Assembly (NCBI GenBank): GCA_963402885.1
Contig: OY727097.1
Location: 24,545,401-24,609,400, forward strand
Length of the DNA: 64,000 nt
Source of the DNA: Antedon bifida
Lineage: Eukaryota; Echinodermata; Crinoidea; Comatulida; Antedonidae
Direction of reading: 5' to 3'
Positions 48,498 through 59,983 of the stretch are shown piece after piece. A program made the position numbers and the translations under genes. Under the pieces are notes generated by a model. It ran no database searches, was not told the origin of the DNA, and was given only the letters and a program-made list of their open reading frames with translations. The stretch's first letter is position 1, and the number at the start of each line of letters is the position of its first letter.

Positions 48498-49327
48498 TTA
48501 GTCGTCTAAATGTGAGCACACCCCTTCTAAAAAAACACGTCAACCCCTTTCCATTCCCCGGGCCATCCCCTCTCCATATTCCTCCTGTGTTTTCATCATG
48601 TATCATTATCATTCTCTCTATGAGGTCATCGTCTTGACCACCACCACAACAACAAGCACCATCATCGTTGTTATCGTGGCACCTCTTGGGTTTTCTGGCC
48701 ATCAACCTACATTACCACCATCCTCTACTCTGTTGCCATCATTAATCATTAAAATGTCCAAAACGAAGTTCAATTGATTTGATGTAACATAGTTTACTTA
48801 ATAATATCATTTATGTTTTACTTGGGGTCACGCTATAGCTTCAGATAAAAGGAATTCAGTCAAGAATGATCAATACGATGAATCACTAGCGTCAGGCGTG
48901 CCAAAAGGCTATAACAAATGTCGATACAAGCCACAGGCAGACAGACAGCTCATTAGCTGGTGTAGTACATGATGACACAAAAACAGAGTACGTGATGTTC
49001 AAAGAATGCACGTAGGGTCGAATCAACGTCTCGACGACGACGCGTCGTTGAGTTTTCGTGCATTCTTTGCCCAACATAACTTTCACTGATAATCCTATTC
49101 GGTGCCGTGTCAGTGGTGACGTAGGCCTAGATAGGCCTAATGTTTCAATCTCACTATTTTCTATTTGAAGGTCCGAATCCCACCTGACCATTACATTTCC
49201 TTTTATGGTGTGTCACTCTTTTATTTATTCCACAATTACAATTCTTTATTATCATTATCTTCCATCTCATTTCACCATCGCTTTTTTCTCTTTAAATCAT
49301 CATTTCCATCCATCGTAGGCTATTATA

Positions 49328-49482
49328 CAAATAATGAATGTTTATGAGTGTAATGGTACAAATAATGGCATGAGGTGAATGATGAAAGGTTATATTTCAA
49401 CGAGGCGAAGCCGAGTTGATATATAACCTTTCCTCATTCACCAAATGCCACTATTTGTACCATTACACGAATATAACATTCG
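49328..49482. mobile_element. Family C foldback, long form
   Basis: 'acaaataatgaatgtttatg' with 'gtaatggtacaaataatggc' pairs with 'ccactatttgtaccattaca' and 'atataacattcg'. The inner arms 'gaaaggttatat' and 'atataacctttc' close around a 'cgaggcgaagccg' loop. Confidence 0.75.
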
Positions 49483-50720
49483 CGACGAAAGTACAAAATA
49501 GGTGGCGCTGTTGTATTTTAAAAGCAATTGTACAGTATAACAAAAATATTTTCCTAACGCAAAAAGATTCTTTTTTCGTACACGGAAAAAAGTACTATTA
49601 AACGATCGTTTAATAGTGCGTATTATTGCACGCCATGTGACCCACAATAGCCCAATCAAATGACAGGAATGTATTTAGGTCTTATATAAATTCAATTATC
49701 CATGATGTTTGGGCCTACATATTTACGTGAAAATCTAAATATGGTACAACCAAGGCTTGGTACAAATAAATATAAACAAACTGGAAAATGAATTAAAAGA
49801 AAACGTTATAAACTTAGGTCTATACTGTACCAGAAATAAAAATTGGTTGAGATAATCACGAACACGACTATATAAGTTTGCTAGTTATCTACAACTATAG
49901 CTGGCGTTTTCAGTTTCTGGCAAATATCAAGTATAACAAATGAAACAGATTAAATTAATTAAAAAAATTAAATTATTTTATTTTTTTAAACCATGGATTT
50001 TTATTTTGAAATATTTGAAAAACGTTTTGTTTCTGTTCTAAGTTTCGTTTTTGTATATTTCTTTTAAGCGTCTAGACACGTTTTCTAAATTTTACCAAAA
50101 AGTCAAGCACGGAAAGATGTGGATGCGCACACGCTTAAAATTGGTTCCACTAGGACGTAACTCAGTGACGTAAGCGCGATTTGACCAATGGCAAGAGGTC
50201 GAATTGCTTCCGTGTCATTGTGATGCGTACTAACTAGTGTGAACCGAGCTTTAGCGGGAAATACACGTTGATTCTAATACACCTTAATTCTCTTGCATTC
50301 AATAACTGTTCCTGGATTTTAAAATGATAGGAGTAGAGGGTCTTACTTAGAATTAGTAAATATCGTGAATGAAACTATGATTTTCTGAGTAGGGGTCTAC
50401 TTCCTGAAATCCCATAATCGGCCTACACATTCCGTAGAAACGATGAAACTTACACGCAACAATGCGTATAAAGTAATTAGGCCTATTGAAATATATTGTT
50501 GATGATTGCAAACCTCAAATGATTTCATTTTGTTTAATTCCACAGCTCCACTGTTGCATGTAGGACAAGCCCTCAGGCCCTCCTGGTGTCTTACTTGTTT
50601 CTGTTCTTTGCTTTCCCAGCACAGGTAGAAAACGCACTTGTCTTCCCCTTTTTAGTTTAAACTACCATCATCTCAAAACAGCCAACTGGTGAATGTTATG
50701 GGATCGACCACCGAGAGAAT

Positions 50721-51090
50721 AGAGAACAAACAATGAATGTTTTATATTTTGTAACATTGTACTCGTAAAACATTCATTATTTTGTATATCGATGTATGTT
50801 AACTCTCCCCCTTTTTTCTCAGAATCCTCCAGCACCCCGTACTTAGCATAGGTACGGATGAATAAAAGTGCAACAATGAATGGCGTGTGGCTAATAAAAG
50901 AGAACTAATAATGAATGTTTTATATTTGTATAATGGTGCAAAATAAAATCATTTCATTATTTGTACCATTGTATTCATAAAGATTAATTATTGTGTATAA
51001 TATCGAGTATGTTCTCCGAATCCTCCAGCATCCCGTACTTTAGCACAAGGCACGGATGAATAATAGTGCAACAATGTCAATGCCATGGCT
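50721..51090. repeat. Tandem duplication of about 180 bp, each with a family C element
   Basis: Copy 1 (about 50721-50898) and copy 2 (about 50899-51090) share 'agagaac.aa.aatgaatgtt', 'gaatcctccagca.cccgtac', 'acggatgaata' and 'agtgcaacaatg' in the same order. Each begins with a family C foldback (50727-50784 and 50905-50991). Confidence 0.75.
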
Positions 51091-51490
51091 TTGTTCTAAT
51101 TGATATTTACTGTTCGTCATGATCTACAGAAGCAGACAATGGAATTAATAGATAATCTATACACTCGCGTCCTGCACTGCCCAAAAATCACAACTTTACG
51201 TATAGAATTTGTTGTTGAAACTGACACCCGTTGTATTTGAATATGAAAAGAAGAACCAAACCCTAGAGTTGTTGATGTATATTCCCAAACGCCATTGTTC
51301 ACGCTGGAAAAGTGGATGTTGTTTGTTGGTGGTTAACAATTAATTTCTCCTAAAGTCTTTACTTGTGAAAATAATGTTGAATTGTTAATGACAAATGTAA
51401 GTATCGTAGTACAATCGTGCACGTAACGATTTGTTTTATTAGCAACAATAGCAATAGGCATATTATGATTTTATATTTTGATCGTATTTT

Positions 51491-51800
51491 GGACGTTGGG
51501 CTACTGATCTTGATATCGTGGGTTCAAATCCTTTATCCTTGGGAAAGACACTTTATACGTTTGCCACTCGGGTGTATAAATGTGTACCTGGTAACCCCCT
51601 ACTCGCCTCGAAAGATGTACTAGGTTCATAAGCTAAATGTGTACACTGAACCTACGGTTTATAGTCCTTATCCGAGAAGACTCATTCTACCACCAGAACC
51701 ATGGAGCTAGTGAGTCTCTAACCCTTGGCGATGTTATGGTTATGTAATTACGGTTCCACTGTCTTAATCGCCCGGCGGCCACTCACTCACCGATTACCCA
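51491..51800 (+). mobile_element. SINE (family S2) with tRNA-like head
   Basis: The head 'ttgggctactgatcttgata' + 'tcgtgggttcaaatcc' has a B box (GGTTCAAATCC). The body includes 'ccttgggaaagacactttat', 'ctcgaaagatgtacta' and 'ccagaaccatggagc', and ends in 'cactcactcac' repeats. A partial relative lies at 5710-5912. Confidence 0.7.
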
Positions 51801-52402
51801 CTCCCCCTACTCGTCCCCTCCACTCACTCCCTCACTACATAATATAATGCAAATATATTTAACATGTTTCGTTTCATTGGAAATATGAGGATGCATTGTG
51901 TTTCAGAACGTCTTCCGATCCGCCGCTTTAGTGTTGCGTCCATCAATAGCCCTAATAATTCTGTACAATCATTGGATCACTGACATCATGTGACAAATTT
52001 GTATTTCGGGGTTTTCAAAAAGCATTGTAGGGTTTTATTGTTTATCCTTGAAACCGAAAGCTCCATCGAAAGATGAGATAAACTCAAAAGACTTCCTTAT
52101 ACAAAAACTTCGAGGGAATTTTCTTTAAATCTCAATTTAAACTAGAGCCGTGTATGATCTAATTATTACTCCATGGTATGATGCATGTTCATTCAAACAA
52201 TTGTCCGTGGGTGTGTCGCCTTTTTGTAGTTCTGAATTTGATCATCCTTTAACAAATGAGTGAGTGTTTGCACTTCTTGTCATCAATGTTTGATCCTGAA
52301 CACATGATTAAACGAAATGTTCAAATCGCCTGTTTCAACATATTAGGACAGAAAACAACAACGATGAGAAGAATTTAAAATAAAAGATTTCAGAGCTCAA
52401 TA

Positions 52403-52564
52403 TAAAGCCTTGTTTACACTATCAAACTGTATGTGACAACAAAATGTGATGTGCCCATATATGGACATGATTATGTCATATCACCATTTGGGAATATCAC
52501 TACTACATTTAGGAATTCATAACACCTTTTTTCTCAAACTAGGTTGATAGTGTAGACAGAGCTT
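52403..52564. mobile_element. Family A foldback MITE
   Basis: The left end is taaagccttgtttacactat. The right end is gatagtgtagacagagcttt. Full length with diverged interior. Confidence 0.9.
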
Positions 52565-53046
52565 TATACTGTACAACAAAATGAGGAACAGAAACTGTAT
52601 TATATGGATATATATCAGACGTTGTTTAGAAAAGTCTACAATAGACAAAATACAAATAAATTTGTACAAGTAAAAGAACATAATTAACCGGCAAAAAGTC
52701 TGCTGGAAAAATACAACTCGTTGTTTAAGGAATTACAGATAGTTCAGAATTCCGAATAGTTGATTTTCATATTTCTTGGAATTAATAGTGATACAAATCT
52801 GATCTGTTTCAAACAGAAACACACAAAAACGAATTCGAAGAAACATAAATGTAGAGAGAATCAATACTATGCCTAACGAAAAGATTGTAATCATAGTGTA
52901 ATTTCGTTCTGTCAGAACATTTTTGTTGTTTCGTTCACTCACTCGGTGTGGCGGTTGAAATGGTACGAGAATTATAGCAATCTCGTTATTCCTCACCATT
53001 CCTTTTGCCTAGGTCCACTTATAAAAACGGATAACCGCCCGCTTTA

Positions 53047-53227
53047 AGGGTCTTTCACACCTGTTCCGGCACGGTTCCGGTCCGGCGCCGGCGCAATGTT
53101 TCGTTTTCACGCGGCTACGCGCATATCGATTGGCGTATAGCCGTGTGGAGCGTCGTGAAAACGAAACATTAATGTACGATTCGTCGGCCAGGCCGGAAAC
53201 CGTGCCGGAACAGGTGTGAAAGACCCT
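53047..53227. mobile_element. Family G MITE, long perfect-type inverted ends
   Basis: The left end agggtctttcacacctgttc + cggcacggttccgg pairs with the right end, which reads 'gtgccggaacaggtgtgaaa' + 'gaccct'. The inner arms 'aatgtttcgttttcac' and 'gtgaaaacgaaacatt' pair as well. TTA flanks both sides, consistent with PIF/Harbinger. GC-richer than its surroundings. Confidence 0.85.
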
Positions 53228-54683
53228 TTATGCGTGCTTAATTGACAACATTTTCTTGGAAACATTTACTAATTCATACGCAACGTAAGAAAATGCCCTT
53301 CCAATAATTGTGTTTGCCCCAGAGAGATACAATAAGCCGGCTATATATCATTGATTTTCCCCCGTCTGCGTGAAATCAAACCTGCGATATTTGCAGCACA
53401 GTTGCGTCGTCGGTTCTCACTTGTGATTACGCAATACAGAACTTTGCGTCAATACGTCGTAGCGTTGCGTTAAGTTGCGTTGCGTCCTAGTGGGAACCAC
53501 GCTTTAGAGTCCTTGATGACAACATTATTGAGTCATGACCAGCTGGATTATTAGTACCCCGTAATTCTAAACGTAATTTGTATAATTATAAGTCTATTGC
53601 ATGTTACCAACAATTATATTACTTCTCTTATCAGAATCTTCTAATAATTTTATTTAAAAAAAGACATCTCTATCGTCATATTTTAATATAGGCCTATGTA
53701 TTAGTGTTTTTGTAATAAGATAATTAACTTATTCAATTAATTAATATTCGTTATCACCAGAACGTGCGGTTTAGAATGTCTTCTATTCTTCCAAATATTA
53801 TGTAGTGTAAGTGACGGGTTTTCCGCTATAAGATTTAAATGTTATGAAAAACTATAGATGAAAAGTAATTGGTGTTTCGATTTCAAATCAATTTGACGTC
53901 ACAGAATTGATCAATGTATTGATTTGTTTTGGAAGTGGTTTAGAACTGGCTGTGTTGTAACGGATTAAGTGAATCAACAGGCCTACCTAGGCGCAGTATT
54001 GGTCTAAGCACCAAAAACCATTTAAAAAAAGCTTAAATAAGCAGAATAGCATGTATATCTTATTTAGCTAATTTTGCACATTTAAGCATAGTCTGTCCAA
54101 GATCGTCTTAACATCAGAGGAACCGTGTCCCAGCATGGTCCCAGCGAGTGGAGTGTGTTGAGGCAATTTAGCTATTTTGTTGCTCAAGAGATGATTCGTA
54201 TAATGTATAATGTAAACACGAAACCCCAAAAGAAACAAACGCAAAAACACGATCTCTATTATTTGTGATATCATCATGAATTGAATTTTGGAATTTAACC
54301 AAATGCATTTATTTGTTGACCATACACCTTTGAATCAGTGGCACAATATGCGGTGCGGTCCAGGAAACAAACAGAACAGAACATATTGAAAAATAAAAAG
54401 ACTTGAATAACTAAACTAAACTATATATTTTAAAGTTGTGTGTGTTTTCAATTTATATGTGATTTATGTATGTGGTTTGGAGTATATACACTTCGATAGT
54501 GCTTGCACTGTTGGCAATCCACAGGGTACTCCATCCACACTTCGTTTGTTAATGTTGGTTTCTTTCTGTTTGTATACCTGGAAATTGAATAAATAAATAA
54601 ATAAAATAAATAAATAAATAACTAAGCTAAAAACAAAAATAACTAGAAACTACAGTATAATACAACAAGCAACAATACAATTA

Positions 54684-55023
54684 CTATAAATCGATCATTG
54701 GGGGTACTTTAAAGAGGATCGTTTCTCCCATGCAGAACTTAAATATTTTTTTACAAAATGTATCAAATGAGTTGTATGATTTATTAAAAAGAGGGACAGA
54801 CTCTCCTCCAAATATAAAACTTAATTTGCTTTCATCATTTGCATTTACAAATAATGTCCATAGATCGTAATCATTACAGAGGGTCAAATCATTTTCTAGG
54901 TTTCTTAATTCTTCTTTTCTAAACTTGTCAAAAGCGTTACAGTTCAAAACAAAATGTTTAATGTCTTCATATTCACCATTGTTACATAGTGTGCAAATGG
55001 TTTCATTTGACCACTTGCATGTT
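54684..55023 (-). pseudogene. LINE ORF2 C-terminal fragment
   Basis: An open frame of about 112 codons on the minus strand, from just after an in-frame stop at about 55025 to a stop at 54684. It starts TCKWSNETICTLCNNGEYED and continues IKHFVLNCNAF, giving the CX2C...HX4C zinc-knuckle pattern found at the C-terminus of many LINE reverse-transcriptase proteins. The rest is 'FRKEELRNLENDL' type helix-rich tail. The RT and endonuclease domains are absent, so it is a 5'-truncated, dead copy. Confidence 0.7.
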
Positions 55024-55404
55024 TACAATCAAGTTGTAAAGTGTTTGATCTAGCCATGGAGCTATAAAATTAGAATTTTATAGCTCCATGATCTAGCCGA
55101 TGTCAACATAACACGAGTGAGGTCAACTTGACATAATTATGTCCGTCCTGGCGTGCCATATTACACTTTTAAAATTTGTTTGAGGTAAACTACGCTATTA
55201 GGTCATTAACCCGCACATTAATTGTTAATGAATGAATGTTTGCATAATGAATAAACAAACACTGACGCAACCACATTATTATTCTTGTTGACAATGAGAA
55301 CTTGTCTAGACATTTCGACCTATTTATTTTCTAATCACTAAAACAAACAAACAAACAGGAAGCACTTTGAATACAAGATATTTAAAAAATAAAAAGCAGA
55401 TTGA

Positions 55405-55600
55405 AGATGCAGATGCATTGTCCCCCAAAAACATCATGGAAAATGCAGATAAAACAATTCAGACTTTGAATATGCCATTTTGCAATTATACTATTTTTTG
55501 GCTTTAAATTATAGATTTTTCAGGTAAATAATTATTTTTTCTGATCCAATTTTTGGTCAAAGTGAATAACTATGTGACATGAAAATGGTAGCAAAAAGTA
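55405..55600. mobile_element. Family B MITE, inverted copy
   Basis: Reverse complement of the family B core: 'gcattgtcccccaaaaacat', 'cagactttgaatatgccatt', 'ttttggtcaaagtgaataac' and 'tatgtgacatgaaaatgg'. A second inverted copy lies at 57415-57670. Confidence 0.7.
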
Positions 55601-56090
55601 CGTATCATATTTATAATGATATTCATTCTGGTGTTAATAAACTTAATACATAAATAACAGGCCTATAAATAAATGTAATTATTTGGTCTTTTTTGTTGTT
55701 TTTTTTTTGTGTTGAAAAATGGAAACGCTTACTCGGAATAAACGCCTCCCTCGAATACGGCGGCCCTCCACTTAAACCCTCATGAACAATGAACACCCCG
55801 GGGCGTTTATTCGAACAAATACGGCATGTTCCCTGAACGTGGGTGTCCCCAAAGGAAGGGTTATACTGTACTCTTATAATTTATGTACATTTGTTTTATT
55901 AGTAGAAAAAATTACAGACAGTACAGTATTGTTACGGATATAATTACGACTGCAATATGAAAACGCCCTATGTAGAATGAAAAGTAAAACTTTTTACCAA
56001 TTACGGAAGATCAACAAATTTTATGTTTAATAACGCATTCTTTAATTGTCTTAATGGTATATATTTTTATTTTTGTTTGTATTAGAAACA

Positions 56091-57218
56091 ATGACGACAG
56101 TTGAAAGCCTTGCAGACGATTTGCGAGAGGAGTTTCTTACTTGTTCTCTGTGCTTTTCAAGATTTCACAAACCGAAGTTGCTCCCTTGCCAACACACCTT
56201 CTGTTCTCCATGTCTTATGAAATGGATAAACACTAAAACATCTCATTACAAAATAGAATGTCCCATGTGTAGAGAAGAGAGTACTCTTCCACACGGAGGA
56301 GTCCATGCGTTGCCAGAAAGTTTCTTTGCTGTAGGCTTGATGGACTTTTTAGATTCTCGTCTGCAAGATTCAACGGACGCATTACGCGCGGGGCTTTTTC
56401 ATCAGTTTGGAAGAAAAGGCAACTCAGACGGACAGCTTTACAAACCTCAAGGAATTGCGGCCTGTCAGTCAGGCAATATTCTGGTAACCGACTGCAAGAA
56501 TAGAATTCAGACATTTTCAAGCGTTGGGAAGTTTTTAAACAAGTATTCATTTGATGATTTGGAGAAGAAATTTTCGCCTTGTTGCGTTACAGTCACGAAG
56601 CATTTGTCGCCTGACCAATCAGAGTGGGTGCTCGTGTCAGATGTAAATAACAAACAAGTGATGTTATGCGAACTAGACGGTAATGTCGTGCGTCACATTG
56701 GAAGGGATGACCTCCAGATGCCTGGTGGCGTCGCCGTTACGAGCGACGGTATAATCCACGTTGTAGACGTCTACGCAAATTTAATTCGTTCTTATACCGT
56801 ACATGGAGTTGCTGTGAGAACATTTGGTGGATCTGGAGTACGCGAAGGGTCCTTTCAAACGCCGAAATATATTGCTGTTGCCAAAAATGACCGGTTGGTT
56901 GTCTCTGACTCGCTTAACCATCGAATTCAAATATTTGATTCGACGGGACATTTCCGTCGTTCAATCGGCACTCGTAGTAAGGACAGCGGAGGCTTTAAAT
57001 CACCTACGGGGGTTGCTGTTGACAGTAATAACAATATATTGATAGCAGACGGACAGAATCATAGTCTGCAGCTCTTTGACCCGTTTGGACGGTTATTAAA
57101 ACGAATTGATGACGACATTGACGATTTGTCGCACCCGGAAAGTGTAACTATTGGTATCGACGGCAGTGTTTTGGTCGCAGACGCCGGAAACCATAGTGTA
57201 AAAGTGTTCAGATATTGA
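56091..57218 (+). CDS. RING-NHL protein, malin-like architecture, single exon
   Basis: Predicted E3 ubiquitin ligase, 375 aa. A C3HC4 RING uses Cys18, Cys21, Cys33, His35, Cys38, Cys41, Cys57 and Cys60. There is no B-box or coiled coil. Residues about 100-375 form six NHL repeats (PQGIAACQSGNILVTD, GGVAVTSDGIIHVVD, PKYIAVAKNDRLVVSD, PTGVAVDSNNNILIAD, PESVTIGIDGSVLVAD and one degenerate copy), predicted to make a six-bladed propeller for substrate or RNA binding. RING plus six NHL without B-box, about 380-400 aa and one coding exon, is the layout of NHLRC1 (malin). TRIM2/3/32/71-type proteins with lost B-boxes are the alternative. ATG 56091 follows a good splice acceptor (tttgtttgtattag, 56072-56085), so a 5' UTR intron is likely. 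An upstream in-frame TTG was not used. AATAAA occurs about 90 bp after the stop. Confidence 0.9.
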   Translation: MTTVESLADDLREEFLTCSLCFSRFHKPKLLPCQHTFCSPCLMKWINTKTSHYKIECPMCREESTLPHGGVHALPESFFAVGLMDFLDSRLQDSTDALRAGLFHQFGRKGNSDGQLYKPQGIAACQSGNILVTDCKNRIQTFSSVGKFLNKYSFDDLEKKFSPCCVTVTKHLSPDQSEWVLVSDVNNKQVMLCELDGNVVRHIGRDDLQMPGGVAVTSDGIIHVVDVYANLIRSYTVHGVAVRTFGGSGVREGSFQTPKYIAVAKNDRLVVSDSLNHRIQIFDSTGHFRRSIGTRSKDSGGFKSPTGVAVDSNNNILIADGQNHSLQLFDPFGRLLKRIDDDIDDLSHPESVTIGIDGSVLVADAGNHSVKVFRY

Positions 57219-57414
57219 ACCCGGATAAGGAATCGATCTCGGGGTTTTAACGTTACGGTACTATAGAAACAATGTCAATATTTTGTATCCTGAATAATTA
57301 ACAAACAATCATTAATAAATTGCCTTTTGATACAATGCAATTGTACATTAAACAAAATTAAAGGATATAAAAATCGTATTTCTAGAATGATTACAAATAA
57401 TGTATTAATAGTAT

Positions 57415-57670
57415 GTAATTTCCCCCAAATACATGAAAAAATGAAAATTAATCAGACTTTGAATAGGCCATTTTGTAGTTTTTATAAAGCTATTCATTTC
57501 CGTAGAAAGAAAAACGGAAAAAATAATGATTTCACTTTCACATAAAATGCTAGACAATTTGACTTTTTGCTTTTAATACTATATTTTTATTTAGGCCTAT
57601 ATACATTTTTTGATCCAATTTTTGTCAAAGAGAATAACTATATTATGTAAAATGAAATGGCATTTATTGA
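57415..57670. mobile_element. Family B MITE, inverted copy
   Basis: Contains 'cagactttgaataggccatt', 'ttgtagtttttataaagc', 'gacaatttgac' and 'gatccaatttttgtcaaag' in the order of the reverse complement of family B. A third, heavily deleted copy sits at 60745-60838 and ends 'gggggacaatacatctttaa'. Confidence 0.7.
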
Positions 57671-58179
57671 ACAACAATTCAAAACATTGTATTCTCACGA
57701 GGGTCAATATATCTTTATACCGGTCAAATCGTATCATTAAGTTCGCTTCTGTTTTAGAGTGTGATTTTATTTAGAAGATGTTGAACCCGGATGTGGGATA
57801 TTTCTCGGGTTTAACGGTACGGTATTTAACAAACGATGTAAACATTATGTACTCGGAATATATAAAAAAACCCATCAATAATAACAATTGCCTTGTGCTA
57901 TCAATACAATAGTATGAGCATTATCAAATGAATATTCTATTCTAATTCTAACCAGAAATTGGATTCACAGCATGCAACTACATGTTATTAAGTTATACGT
58001 TAGGGATACCAAGAAAGGCAAACGTTGCTGACCCTATAGTCTGGCTTCCAGGCTGAGTTTTGACTTAATGTAGTAAAAAGGTAAATATTTTGGCACATAT
58101 GGCGTTTTATACGTATAATACTTGAGCTTCAGACAAAAATCGAAACGTTAATAATAAAGTTAGAGTTTAATAAACAAAC

Positions 58180-58523
58180 TTGTATCTGTGTGGCCTGTTT
58201 GTTGTAAACAATTGCAACCAAATAAAACGAAATTTATGCCTACAATCTATTAATATCTATATTAAAAACTACTCCGAGATATACATAGGAATAAATGATA
58301 TCTATTTTTAAGCTATAAAAGACCACTAAGCACTGTACAATATTATCTGTATAATATTTATCTGTCTGTGTGGCTTGATAAGTTTAAACAATCGCAACCA
58401 ATGAAAAGAAATGTAGGCCTAGAATCTATTATTATCTATATTAAAAACTACCCAGAGATATACATAGAAATAAATGATATGTGTTTTTTAAGCTATAAAA
58501 GACCACAAAGCACTGTACAATAA
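58180..58523. repeat. Tandem duplication, about 165-bp unit x 2
   Basis: Copy 1 (58180-58344) and copy 2 (58362-58523) share 'ctgtgtggc', 'taaacaat.gcaacca', 'tctatattaaaaactac', 'gagatatacata', 'aataaatgatat' and 'aagctataaaagaccac.aa'. They are about 85-90 percent alike by eye. Confidence 0.85.
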
Positions 58524-59474
58524 ACGTCCGGGATTTTTACTACCATTTGAATAAAAAAAAATCGACTTTTAGAATCTCTGGGAAACGGAACGATGAGATC
58601 ATTAATTCAGAATAAAATGTTGGTAATTAAGGAAGAAATAATTTTCAACGTATTTTTTTTAAAATAAATCTATTTAGGACTAAGTCACTCAACATCTAAT
58701 TTTTGTTTAAGGTTTGGAAGAAACTAAAATGATTATTTTTTATCTTTTCAATTCATTACAAATCTTAACCTAAACCTAACAGATTCGTTTCTAGAGTAAA
58801 TACAGCGTCATATGTGATATTGTACCGATAATAGATACTGGTATGAGACGCTATATCATGGAATTAGTCTAAATACAATTTGTAGAATAATAATTATTCC
58901 ATGGCTGATCTAAGTAAAGAAGACTGCGGCGGGATATTTAAATATTTATTCAGAAAAACCTTAAAAGAAAGATTCATTAAATTGCAAAGTTTTCAAAGCA
59001 ATTGTATAGAGGTTAAAAATGTGTTAAATTTAGTGTGTATGAAATAAAGTATTTTTCATTCGAGCGCCCAACAAGGATCTGTTCCTTACCCAAACAATTT
59101 GGATGTAGCCACATGTAGATTTGCATATTAACCGATCGGAACGGAGGCAAATAACAATTGGATCCAACGTATTCGGCAGGGATTTATTGTCAGAAATAAG
59201 ATGTATATTTCATTGACGCTTTTATATAATAGGAATTTTACATTGTTATCATCTAACTACAGTCTTGCTCGACGAAGCAAGGCGAGGTTTCTGTTTTTAT
59301 GGATTTATTATTTGCGATTCTCCAGTAGTCTTTTAGAAGCAGGCTAGGATTCACTAAAATGGCGGTAAGTACGGTACGATAACAACTTCTCTAATGTTTC
59401 ACGTTGTGCATAAAACATATCATAGGTTTATGGGTGGCAGTAGGGCCAGAATAGACAATGTATACATATGCAGA

Positions 59475-59585
59475 AACGATAAGCAGAAACGCGGAGAGGA
59501 CAACATTATCGGAACGGACACGCGCAAACGCGAAATGGACACACACAAATGCGGAACGGACACACGCAAACGCAGAAATGACATA
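59475..59585. repeat. Short tandem repeat (acgcggaacggacac type)
   Basis: About five imperfect copies of a roughly 20-bp unit such as 'aaacgcgaaatggacacaca' and 'aatgcggaacggacacacgc'. GC-richer than the flanks. Confidence 0.75.
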
Positions 59586-59876
59586 ATGAGTTAGGCCTTC
59601 TGCTGCACGCGACGTGACCAACGGAACGTCTCACATGCATGACAAAATGATGTAACAACAATTTTTATATTATTGACGGAGAATGAACGGGAAATCCCTT
59701 TTTATTCTATACCCGGAAACAACGGTAATGAAACGCTGTACTTTGCTTTTGATAAAGATAACAATAAGCTAGTGACAATTGTTGTGTCTATAGAGATATT
59801 ATTGTTATTATCATAAACAAATCAATGGAGTTACAGCGGAAAATCCCACATTAATAATATCTAAATTGAACCAACC

Positions 59877-59983
59877 AATAGCGCGCCAAGCTGTCATTTA
59901 TTCAGGTAATATATAGATATCTTAGTTGTAGGCCTAAACTAAGATGGCTTTATTTCCGAATAAACGACAGCTTGGCGCGCCAT
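59877..59983. repeat. Foldback repeat with GGCGCGCC ends
   Basis: The left arm agcgcgccaagctgtcattt + attcag pairs with the right arm 'ataaacgacagcttggcgcg' + 'cc'. The loop is about 55 bp and contains a further weak pairing (atcttagtt / aactaagat). Confidence 0.8.

Larger units (their letters stand above)
45752..56090. other. Large intergenic region, repeat-rich
   Basis: No complete gene is supported in about 10 kb. The proximal 2 kb may contain profilin 3' UTR (AATAAA-type words near 47771). Recognised contents: an inverted repeat (47832-47936), small foldbacks (48441-48497, 49000-49069, 49594-49617), family C copies, a tandem duplication (50721-51090), a SINE (51491-51800), a family A copy (52403-52564), a PIF-like MITE (53047-53227), a LINE fragment (54684-55023) and an inverted family B copy (55405-55600). 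An unassigned open frame lies at 50399-50651. Confidence 0.5.

Noticed and set aside
48385..48705. 106-codon minus-strand open frame
   Set aside because: It crosses a family D MITE and low-complexity sequence; nothing in it resembles a protein family.
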